Of a stretch of DNA of 64,000 bases, positions 1 through 12,000 are shown in pieces (position 1 is the stretch's first letter; the number at the start of each line of letters is the position of its first letter). Both the position numbers and the translations under genes were made by a program. This DNA is from Leptasterias polaris (lineage: Eukaryota; Echinodermata; Asteroidea; Forcipulatida; Asteriidae). The notes below the pieces were generated by a model, which saw nothing but the letters and a program-made list of their open reading frames with translations, did no database searches and was not told the origin of the DNA. The stretch covers positions 1,674,001-1,738,000 of the forward strand of contig JAZGTN010000006.1 of NCBI GenBank assembly GCA_037783415.1. The letters are read 5' to 3'.

Positions 1-79
1 TGTCGTTTACTTCTGTAATTCAATCAGGACTTACAGTGCGAATGGCCTAGGTGAGGTCAGCATCACCAAGGAAAGAAGA

Positions 80-3000
80 ATGGAAAAGATTGAGCTTCTC
101 AGCTCAGTTAGTTCACCTACAAACTCCATGTCAAAACGCTCTGCGGATACTACTAAACACCTTGTAAGTTGCAACTCATGAATGATATTTAACTATACTG
201 ATTGGGCGTGTGTTGGTGTTGTTCGCACGGATTGGCACTTGTGGGGTCCTGACAACAATGGAACAATGGACCCCACAAGGTCATTTCAATAGGAACAATT
301 GGACCCCACAAGGGAATTCTTCAGAAAAGGGAATAATAGAACAACAATAGCAGTACCCCACAAACCGGATCTGTAAGGGTGTGTGTGTGTGTGCTGGTTG
401 TGTTGCATGGCTGTGTGTACAAGTTGTAGCCAGAGAACGCCTAGAATAAAGAACATTTGATTCAAAACGGTCGTGAAAATAGCAGCTGTAGCTTCACACG
501 GAGATAGACAAATTCATATACCCGATATGGGGCCAGACTGGGTATCCCCAAATGTTCCCATACGTAAACTTCTATTGTCCTCTGTACAGAAGTACCGCCC
601 TAAAATCTTCTAAAGAATTCCTCTGATTTTAAGCACACAATGAAGACACATGTGGGTAAACCATGACCCCGTATCGAACACCAAAACGTATCGAATTCAC
701 GTGTGTTTTTTTTTCATAAACCAAAATGTCAGAACATACCAAAGGGTAAAACCTGCTGCGCCGTCCATATCAGATATGGATCGACTACTTTTTTAGCCCG
801 CATGCGTATCAGTGCTGCTGGTCGCGCCGCCATTGCTGGGACGACAACACTGAAAACGGTTGATTTGTTAGCGAGTCCAAACAATATTGGCTTGTTCAAT
901 TTTCTTTTGGTGAATTATCTAGCAATTTCTTTAATAACCCCCACGACTGGCGGAATTCCTGGGGGGGGGGGGGGGGGGGGGGGGTGGCGGTTAAATCATG
1001 CAATGCTGTCTTGTCAGGGAAACTTTTTAAAGCATTGGGAAAGACAGTAAGACACCTATTCTCATGTAAAGTTTTTTTTTTTTTATGTTTTTCATGTCTT
1101 TGTGTACAAAAACGTCTCAGCAAAGACGGCGCAGCTGGCAGCACTTCGGCCTTGGATTGGTCTATAGGTGAAAACGGCTTTGAATTAAAGGGACACTGTA
1201 GCATCTGTATAGCGCCCTCTGTTTACAAGTTACCATGCAAGACAGTCGTGAAAACGCATACAAGCCATGGAACGACAAACCAAAACAATGCTTCAACTGT
1301 GGAGGACAGTACCCTCATGATAAAGACTGCCCAGCCAAAGGGAAGGAGTGCAACTCTTGTGGTAAGCTCAACCATTTTTCTTCGGTTTGTCGATCCTCAC
1401 AAAGCCAACATAAACCATACAAGCCTCGCACCGTCAGAAATGTGGATGAGAACAATTCTTCATCATCCGATGATGAATATGTTCTCGCAGTTAATTCAAC
1501 CTCACGAAAGCCTCACGCAACCATTTCTATTGAAGGTATAAAGGTGACCGTCATTATCGACTCTGGATGTCCCCGCAACCTCATTGATAAATCCACATTC
1601 AGTCGCATGTCACGCCACAAGTCGCTGAATCTACGGAAAACCAACATACGCCTCTATCCATACGGCGTGAAAGAACCACTGCCGATACTTGGCAGATTTA
1701 CAGCTCTCCTTGAAACAGGAAACCATTTCATAACAACCGACGTTTTTGTTGTTGACAATGAAGCTGGATGTCTCCTTGGACTCCAAACAGCCCAAGATTT
1801 AGGGCTCATCACCATCAATGATCCAGTTAACAACATCACTGATAATAACACTAATGACTTTGCCACTTCCTACCCAAACTTGTTTGCTTCACGCATTGGC
1901 AAACTCGAAGGAGTCCAGGTACAACTCCATATCAATAAATCTGTACCCCCTGTCGCTCAAAGACATCGCAAAGCACCTTTCCACTTGAGAAAACAAATTG
2001 AAAAACAACTAAAAGAGCTTGAAGATCAAGACATCATCGAGGATGCTGTTGGTCCCACTCCATGGGTATCCCCTATAATCGCGGTCCCAAAACCACACAA
2101 CCCTGACAACATACGCTTGTGTGTAGTATCTGTCGCCTTTAGAACACCATAGTATGATTATACGCGAACGCCACCCAACACCAACAATGGGTGAGCTCAT
2201 CGCTGAACTCAATGGATCACAAGTGTACTCCAAATTGGACCTCCGCTCCGGGTACCATCAGCTTGAACTATCACCCGAAAGTCGATACATCACAACTTTT
2301 GCTACACACGTTGGACTCAAGCGGTACAAAAGACTGAATTTTGGCATCTCATCCGCTAGTGAAGTTTTCCAAAACACAATTCGGCAAACCATCGAAGGTA
2401 TACAAGGTGTACTCAATGTCTCAGACGACATTCTTATCCATGCCCCTACCATCGAGGAACATAACAAAAGTCTCCACATGCTATTACAGCGTTTACAGCA
2501 AAAGGGCCTAACTGTTAACAAAGAGAAGTGCCAGTTCGCCCAACCACGTATACACTTCTTTGGACTTGTCTTCAGCGTCCAAGGTGTCTCCCCAGACCCC
2601 GCAAAGGTTGACGCTATCAAAAACGCCAGTGACCCACAGAGCCCAGCTGAGGTCCGCAGCCTACTTGGTATGGCAAGCTATAGTTCACGCTTCATACCAA
2701 ACCTTTCAACCATAACTGAACCCCCTTCGAGCGCTTACAGAGAAAAACACAAAATTTGAATGGAACGCGACACACCGCAAAGCTCTTCAACTACTCAAAG
2801 AGTCACTTTCGCAGGGAGCAGTTGGTGCTTGCTTTGACCCAACTAAAGCTACTGAAATTGGCCATGGCACTTTATTATATTTCTGTTAAGCCTTTAAGTC
2901 GTAATCTTCAAAAAGCAAAAACTTATTAGCAACATTTAATCCATTCAACAGTTTCTATGCACTCATACTATTTATCTCTCAACAACTGAAAGAAAGTTTT

Positions 3001-6000
3001 GTCTACATCTATTTTCCCAATATTGTTTGGTTTCAATATTTGTTCAAAAGATCATTAGTATTTTAATCTTGAAAAAGGGGAGAGATGTAGCATCTGTATA
3101 GCGCCCTCCGTTTACAAGTTACCATGCAAGACTGTTATGTCAAAGGTTAAAGTTCAGAGGTCAATAAAAGAACAAGCATCTTCTTGTATTCACATTGCAA
3201 CTCAACAACTGGTATTAGATCTTCCATATTTCTTTACCTTTGTTCTGAAATATTATAGACACGTTGCCTTGGATTGTGCGCTTTGGGCTATAAAACGCGT
3301 TTGTTATTAAATGAGTATGGTTGCAAAGATGTTTTAAAGGTAGAAATGATCCACACAAATGTACCTCGAAATTGCGTGGTTTTCCTTTTACTTCGTGAAC
3401 TAACATGGTCCGCCAAGTCAAAAATTTGGTTCTGCAAAATAGTAGGCCTAGGCCGTGTTAGTTCACAAACTAAAAGAAAATCCACACAATTTTGAGACCT
3501 ATTTGTGTAAATCATTATATTCTACTTTTAAAACGTCTTTCCAACCATTTCAAAACAAACGGTTTTACACGCTTTTTATAGCCCAAATCGCTAAAATCCA
3601 AGGCAACGTGTCCCTTTAATTTACATGTGGGAATCTGTGATTTGAGGTAGGTTTTGGGAAATCGCAAAAGTTTATTACCCTTGTTGCTTAAACATAAAAT
3701 AGTCTTGGTCCTTTTCCCTTTTGGGCTGTTCTAAAATGGTTGATGACCACCAATACGGGGTTGCCCAGACGCCATACCCCCATTTTAACCTCCAAAACTC
3801 CCCAGTTACATTTTGTACCGTGTATTGGATGCTATTGGAAGGGTCAATAGTTGCCTTTTGGTGTTTTAGGCAAAATTGAAGATTGGAAATGATTTGCTCG
3901 TATAAAAGAAAATATATTTCGCATTTTTGTCAAATGTAATAATTTGATTTGTCATGCTTCGGTTTATAAAAAAACCTACTAGATTATTGTTATAAGTATT
4001 TGTTTGTTTAAGCCATAGGCCCTATTGTTTTTGTTATTTTTTCCAATTTTACCAGTTACTGGTTCTTCATCATTATCACTTTATCACTTTATCACTTACA
4101 TGGTTTATTTCCCCCCACTTCCCTAGGAGCACCGTAGGCTGAAGATGCCAGTAGTTGTTCTTATGCTCATGGGTAAAATTCTTGGCGTCGGTCTTATTAT
4201 TATACCATCGTCACTAAGTACGACAGGTGAGTTTCAAGGAGACAAAAATTGCAATCTTAGCACAGTCGTGACACTTAACCCCAATTGCTTCGTAACAAGT
4301 TGTGAAGGTAGTGCATTATACCAGCCAGACTCCTAGTGGAGTGATACCCATGTCTACATCACGGACTGTGAAAGGGTAACCTTGTTTCAGCCCCAGGAGT
4401 AGGTGGCAACGTGCCCATAGTGACACTTGATTTGGGTCGACAGCCAAGTGTAGCCAAGTGTAGTCCTCACTTTGAAGTGGCCGTCCGGCCTTGTGATGTT
4501 ATCTTTTAAAAAAACAAAAAACTAAAAACTACATAGTCAATCCCTTTGCAGCAGAAACTACGAAAGCCCTACGAAAAAACCTAATATTCAGTTAACTTGC
4601 TACAAATAAAACTGTATAAAGTACTCAAAAATACTTCCTGATTACTTTCTCCCAACGCATATTTTACCCATGTTAACTTTGCACGATACCTTCATTGTAT
4701 TATCGTATGTTACATAACTATAGTTTGTATGCTATTGTGAGTCTGACATTACACATTCCTGCGACTGTTTTTTAATCATTGGCTAAATAAGCCATTCTAT
4801 CTAGTATTTAATTTTTGTAGTTGGAACCGCGGGACACCGTTCTGGTTACATTTTTAAAATCTTGTTTTCAGGATGGTTTGGGATTGCATTGCTGGTGACA
4901 TGTTTCGTTGCTGCATCGATATCAGGAGTTATTTTGGCGAGATCGTGGTTGGTCTTGATGCGCTGGTTTCCCGACAAGTATGCCGAGGAGATCGATCGCC
5001 ATCCGTACCCCTCAATAGGCTACGAAACGTTCGGTGTGACCGGAAGGTGATGTACGCTTACATAATCCAGATCATAATAACATTTATTTGTAATGAGGAT
5101 AATTGTTAAACGTCTCTTTTCGATACAAATCCAACAAGTTTCTGATGATCAGTAGAGCCAGTTTGTGTGAAGTTGGCGCGGCTTACAGTAGAATGACGTC
5201 ATACTTTATGAACAGGATAAACAATTAAGACGATTTAAATTGTGTTGTTCGTTGATGTGGTTGCTTTCAATAAAAACAAATTTTGTTTGCTTCTCTAGCC
5301 GAGTGGTGTCAATCGTGATAGACTGTTACGGCTTTCTGTTTGCTACGGCGTTGTACCTACTCGGCGCCGATAGCCTACAATTGCTTTTTCAACTGTTCAA
5401 CGTGCAACTTTCACTTTGTTTATTGATCGCAATCTTCGTCATTGCATCGGCCCCGCTGCTTTGGGTTGGTACTCCAAAAGACATGGTGTAAGTACGAATC
5501 AAATCCAATTGGGAATGGATTGAGGTCTCCTAGGCAGAAGTTCGAATAGAATTGAACTATGTCTGCACCGTATTTTGTTTAGTATAAAGCACTTTTAAAA
5601 AAACACTCCATGGTCTACATAATTTATTACCCAGATTCCGTGTACCAGTGGCCTGACTTATTTCTGGGTCAGGCTGACCCGGAAACTGGTTTAAATAAAA
5701 ACCTGGAATCTTGACTTGAATACTGCGTCAGTTTAGCAAGGATTCCAGTACCCAATTTCATAGAGCTGCTTATAAGCAGAAAATATTGCTTAACAATTGC
5801 CTGCTTAGCAGAAATGAGCAGGATACCAGACACAAATTGTACATGTGACATGGTAGTTTGACTGGTGACCTTATTCTGGTAAGCAAAATGTTGTTGTGCT
5901 TAGCTACTTTTTGTGCTTAAGCAGCTCTATGAAATTGGGCCCTGGTCAGACTGACCCAGAATTTAACCCTCCGAGACACCATAAAAAAAAGTCACACCGT

Positions 6001-9000
6001 GACAGTATCGCAGACTTTTTGAGTGTCAGTTTGATATTAGCGTGTAATACATTTTTTTGAGAACACAATCACTTTTAAATCACCCAAACCATTAGATATA
6101 GACCCTTGTGGCTAAATTAAAATGAATTATAGCAAAATTTCCTTTGAAATTAGCCTAATGTCTCTATTTATAGTTTATACAAAATGGCTCATTTCACCTA
6201 TTAGTGGTAATTAGGTCAAAGGCTAAGTAGGCCTAATTGCTGTACAATTCCTATGGGAAAACCGGGAGAGCTGGTCCTTGGTGGATTTTTTTCCCAGTGA
6301 AAAGCAACCCCGATGGTAACAAGACAGTTGCCATGCTATTTGGCTAGGTGTAGTTGGGGAATATGGAATTTGTTTAATAAAACAAAAAAATGGCGGAGTA
6401 CTGACTTTTTAATTAAAAACTGTTACTCAATAAGTCCACCATGGCATCATGCAGTGGTAAAAGCAGTTTCCAGCTCACTATTTTCAAACCTATTGTTTTC
6501 TATATTTTATACTGAGTTTATTGGTGGTATCAGGGTTTGGGAGCTTACTGACATATTTCTGAATCCATTGATCTTGGATGAGTTCGAGTAAGCCTCGGCA
6601 TGCATACTATCGTGACACTCTAGTGGGGTTAGCAAACTATTTGTTTCTTCTTTTATGTACCCTTTTTTTCTTTTGAATCTACAGAGCTGCAGGAATAGCT
6701 TCATGTTCGTCCAGCGTACTGATTTACCTGTCTCTGACCATAGGCTCCTTGATGGATATCGACGCATACCCCGCCGTAGGTCCGGTATCATCGACAGTCC
6801 TCTCAACCACCGGGGCATTAGGTCTGCTTATGACGTCATTCAGTGGTCAATTCATCATACCTACTATTCAACATGATATGAAAAACCCAGCAGACATGCC
6901 GACATGTGTTGTACTGGCATATACAGGTGGGTGATCGTCACATGTACACATTAATACACAGTTTCCTGGTTAATATTAATCTACTTAAAGGCAAACTATA
7001 CGTTTGTTTTTTGGAACCGTTCAATTGTTTTAATCCTATATAAATGTATACAGCAATCCTTCACCGATCTTGAACTCTTGGTGGCAGCAGATACCGCCAT
7101 TATTGCGGTGGTACCTAGGTGGTACTGCGCTGCCTAGCGACGGGTTTAAGCGATTTGCAAAGTAAAAGTCCAATAACCCGTGACTGATCAAATGATCGCC
7201 GTGTAGCCCAAACCTTATACCAGTCGCTAAACAGCGCAGTACCACCCAGGTACACCGCAGTAATGGAGGCATGTCTGCTGCCACCAAGAGTTCAAGATCG
7301 GTGAAGGATTGCTGTATATACAATAAAGCTATACCTGTGAAAATTTCATTTCAAAAGGTGTTCGCGTTCTTGGGATATCGCCGAAAATCCAGTGCGGTTA
7401 TGTTCGGGCAGGCAGAATAATCCCTGAAAGGAATACACAATCTGAGAAACGTATATCTGACAGTAAAGTTTCTCAAATTCAAATTTTAGGGCATAAAAAC
7501 ATGATATCTTTTTACATTACTTCGTGGTGAAATGTTTCTCAAAATGCTTTTTACTATCGAAAGCTGCTGTACTTCTAATCATTAAGTTTTTATTGTCCCC
7601 TTTAAATGAAATATGTGGGCCTTACCACCAGCTACTGCAACTGACTTTGTGAACGCTGCACAACCGTCTTGCAATCGGGACCGTTGTAACTCAGAGAATG
7701 ACCACAACATCTGAAGTGATATCTTATAACGGTGAAACTATAGGCAGTGGCTTAACCAAGTGTTTTCATTTTGGAAGGTGGAGGAGTTAGCGTAATGGTA
7801 TCTTTCCTCGCCTTCCACCTCTACGACCCCGGTTCGAATCCTGCTGGGTTGCAGTCCTTCCCTGATTGCGTGGATTTCCCTTGAATAATTCTGAGGGGTT
7901 TTCCCTCCCATATCTGAAACCGAACCGTCCTTCTTGTCTAGTATAGTGATTAAGTTCGCTTTTCTGAGAGTCCTTCACAACAAGAATTGATAAATGCAAT
8001 GAAATTTGGGGGAGGGGCAAGGTGGAGACATAAGACATGATTTTTGTGTCCTTCAGTTTGGGGAGGGGTAAGAGTTCAGAGTTGTGGGGGTGGGCAGCAA
8101 ATTTTGAATTATTTTGAGGAAAGGCAACGATAGCTCAATAGAGAGATTAATCCACAGTTTGAATTGAATGCTGTAAATTGTCTGAGTCTTAGAGACTCTC
8201 AATGGACTCCTCTCGCTGGAATTAAACCTTCGGCCTTGGGCATCAACGAGCAGAAATAAATGTTGCACTCGCATAAAAGACAATTCCTTCGAAAAAAATA
8301 CATAATTTGATAATCTTGCCTACTTTGGTTATTCAATATACTGATTGCGCCTCGGCTTTAAACATTATTGAATACATTATTATAATAAAATCATTATTTT
8401 GAGGAAAGGCAACGATAGCTCAATAGAGAGATTAATCCACAGTTTGAATTGAATGCTGTAAATTGTCAGAGTCTTAGAGACTCTCAATGGACTTCTCTCG
8501 CTGGAATTAAACCATCGGCCTTGGGCATCAACGAGCAGAAATAAATGTCGCACTCGCTTAAAAGACATTTCCTTTGAAAAAAAAAATGATAATCTTGCCT
8601 ACTTTGGTTATTCAATATACTGATTGCCTCGGCTTAAAAAATTATTGAATACATTATAATAAAATCATTATTTTGAGGAAAGGCAACGATAGCTCAATAG
8701 AGAGATTAATCCACAGTTTGAATTGAATGCTGTAAATTGTCAGAGTCTTAGAGACTCTCAATGGACTTCTCTCGCTGGAATTAAACCATCGGCCTTGGGC
8801 ATCAACGAGCAGAAATAAATGTCGCACTCGCTTAAAAGACATTTCCTTTGAAAAAAAAATATGATAATCTTGCCTACTTTGGTTATTCAATATACTGATT
8901 GCCTCGGCTTAAAAAATTATTGAATACATTATAATTAAATCATGTATGCTATTTGATTACCCAAATCACTGATATATCAAAGGTTGCTAATACCCCCAAA

Positions 9001-12000
9001 ACAAATCGAAGATACATGCAATGTTGCTATTAAAGGGTGAACATGATTATTTAAATATGTTGGCTTACTCGTGGCTCCCTGTGCGTTTGCTGCTTGCTAG
9101 CAACAATAGAGAGATTTTGTCATTTTTCAATATTTAAAACGACAACAACAACAACAACAAACAACAAACAACAAACAGCAAGCAGCAAGCAGCAAGCAGC
9201 AAGCAGCAAGCAGCAAGCAGCAAGCAGCAACAATAGAGAGATTTTGTCATTTTTCAATATTTAAAACGACAACAACAACAACAACAAACAACAAACAACA
9301 AACAGCAAGCAGCAAGCAGCAAGCAGCAAGCAGCAAGCAGCAACAATAGAGAGATTTTGTCATTTTTCAATATTTAAAACGACAACAACCACAACAAAAA
9401 CAGCAAACAGCAAGCAGCAAGCAGCAAACAGCAAGCAGCAAGCAGCAAGCAGCAAACAGCAAGCAGCAGCAGAGTGAAACAAACAAACAAACAAAAACTG
9501 TAATTTTGTTTTATTCCCGTCAGTCAGTGACTTTGAGTATTTGTAAATAAGCTTTTTACTAATTAATTAACTAATTAATATATAAATATTTATTTACACG
9601 TTTATTTAATTTGTTTCATGTATTTTGTTTATGTATTTTGTTATGTTATTTTTGTTTATTAAAAAATACAATTATTATGTAATTTGTTTTATATATCCTA
9701 TATTTATTTGTTAGGCCAAGTAAACAACTTACGAGTTTTTCGTCCCCGCCCGCCTCCTTTTTGGCCGCCGCCTCCTTTTATTTACTATTTACTATTCAGA
9801 AAAAAAGCAAAAAAAATTTTTTTTTTAAGAATGCAGCGCTTTTATTTATTTTTAGTAATTTTGGGGCTTTCTTACCCAAATTTACGCACTTTTCAATTTT
9901 TTCGGATAAAACTGAGTGGTATCTCTGATATTTTGAATCTCCTGAATCCAATTAGATAGGCCAAAAATAGCAGCTTTGGCTCAAGAATTCCTAACTTTTT
10001 CATTTCAATATTCTCAGGTGTGCAGTCCCTAGCTAGTTGAGGGCTAAAAGCGTGATTCTCCTGACAAATTATATCATCATTGTCTTGGCACCAAACCCAG
10101 CTTGGTGTTCTTTTCAGAGCGGGCAGCAACTGTTGTCGAAGGTGATGGTGCTGCGATTCTGCAGTCAAGGGTCTTATTACAAATCATTTGTTTTGTCATA
10201 AATTGCATCAGTATACTCAAATAGCACAATATCTGTGAATAAATAAACCTTGGCCAGCCATATTTAGCATGGCGGCCATTTTAGAAAATATTGCAAAAAG
10301 TTGAAAAAATAGTAAATAGTAAAGCCCTGCCTCCTCCTTTTTTGAAAAAGTCCGGACGAGAGACTCGTTACTTTGTTTACTTGGCCTTATACCATTTTAT
10401 TCGTTTATTTATTTTTGGTTTGTTTGCCATTCTTTGAAATGATTTCAATGTTTTACTGTACAGGTATCTGTTTCATATATGCTTCACTTGGAACTGTTAG
10501 TTACCTTGTCTACGGGAATCTTTACACAGCACTCGGAGAGACAAACATCATTGGTCTGCTAACCACTGAGGGACTTAAAGTAACCGCCATTTTCTTCCTG
10601 TCATTTCACATGATCATAGCAAACATGTTTATGTGTAATCCGATGTTTCAACATGTGGAGAATCTCCTCAATGTGCCTTATGGTATGAGATAATTATTTT
10701 AAAAATAACAATGACAGTTTAATGTAGCTTTGTCTTTACATTCTTGGAGAGCATTCCAACCCTTGGTTACATGTTTTAAAAGCATCCGTAGTTTTATCAA
10801 ATTCATGCACGTAAAAGAACTAGTAATAGTACACTTATTGTGAAGAGAAGTGGTTCGCCACAGTGTTCCTTGTTTGATTGGCAGCATATTGTGTAACATC
10901 ACCTTGTAAACCATTACATGGTGCTAGTTAATAAATTAAAAAGGTATCATACTTCAACAAACGTAGCTCCACATACCTTGCAGGATAAATAATAGTGTTC
11001 GAGCGCCATGAGCATCACTGAAAGAAAGCAACGTTTTATGTTCGTCTTCTTCAAACCTGAAACAAATTTTTCCCTTTAACTTGGAATAATGAAATCTTCC
11101 ATTCACACGAAGATACATATTCCTCGAGGTATCAGAATCGGTAGAGCTGACAAAATAGTCACATTCATTTGTTCATGTTTTGTGTGATCAACCAAACATC
11201 AAATAACAAACCTGTGAAAATGTTTGGCTTAATCCGTTGTGTGCACGAGTCAGGAATGAATAATGAAAGACCATGCAATTTTCAGTTTGTAAACACATTG
11301 TCCTTAATTTTCGTTATAACAATCGATATCAGCTGTTGCGTTTCTTTCAAGGTTTTTTCAACAGTTTTCTCGAATAATATAAATTCATTCTAGAGGATGT
11401 TTTTTCACAGACAAAAACAATTCTTGTGAACTTCATTATCGGTTAAAGGCACTGTGGACACTATTGGTAATTACTCAAAATAATTGTTAGCATAAAAACT
11501 TACTTGGTAACGAGCAATGGAGAGCTGTTGATAGTATACAACATTGTGAGAAACGACTCCCTCTGAAGTAACGTAGTTTTTGAGAAAGAGGTAATTTCTC
11601 ACTCAAATAATAAAAGACTTCAGCGAAGCCTTTTATTATTGGCATCTGAAAGCACACAAATTTGTGCAACAAGGGTGTTTTTTCTTTCATTATTTTCTTG
11701 CAACTTCGATGACCAATTCAGCCCAAATTTTCACAGGCTTGTTATTTTATGCATATGTTGGGATACACCAAGTGAGAACACTGTTTGACAATTACCAAAG
11801 GTGTCCAGTGCCTTTAAGCTTACAGATTAAAATTAAAAATGTATGTTTTTTTATCCATACTAATCCTGTTATCTTATAAGAAGACTTATCCCATTATTCA
11901 TTTTCTTACAGAGATCAGTTGGAAGCGGATTTTGCTTCGCTCCGTCATTTCGTTAGCAATGCTGTTTGTGGCGTTGTCTTTGCCAGACTTTAGCATTGTT

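Larger units (their letters stand above)
1197..3257 (+). mobile_element. Ty3/Gypsy-type LTR retrotransposon, internally deleted
   Basis: The 3' LTR is 3086-3257. It begins TGTAGCATCTG directly after a purine tract (aaaaaggggagaga) and carries AATAAA. Only the first 47 bp of the 5' LTR remain (1197-1243, one mismatch), and it runs straight into the late gag region, so the rest of the LTR, the primer site and most of gag are deleted. A five-base target duplication, gacac, flanks the whole unit at 1192-1196 and 3258-3262. The target was the inside of a MITE. RNase H and integrase are also missing. Confidence 0.85.
1185..3619. mobile_element. TTAAAGGGACAC-type MITE, split by an LTR retrotransposon
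   Basis: The left end TTAAAGGGACAC (1185-1196) and right end GTGTCCCTTTAA (3608-3619) are perfect inverted repeats with TTAA at both borders. The right part continues from 3258 with GTTGCCTTGGAT, and the mirror image ATCCAAGGCAAC precedes the right end. The left arm is interrupted after base 1196 by the retrotransposon at 1197-3257. Related ends occur at 13547-13550 and 40476. TTAA borders plus an AGG start match the Kolobok/T2 MITE pattern described in vertebrates; the family assignment is inference. Confidence 0.75.

Noticed and set aside
2400..2460. SDD in place of YVDD as an inactivating change in the first Gypsy element
   Set aside because: (I/V)SDD forms are normal in some Gypsy clades; the frame breaks and deletions inactivate this copy instead.
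7036..7323. Similar 86-95-codon frames in this region and at 42328-42612 and 55628-55888
   Set aside because: They lie wholly in the palindromic element and its flanks. The shared peptide reflects the shared DNA, and no start or domain is conserved.
8053..8890. Repeated small frames (MSF.RV.HLFLLVDAQGR)
   Set aside because: They come from the 274-bp tandem unit on the minus strand, with no evidence of coding constraint.
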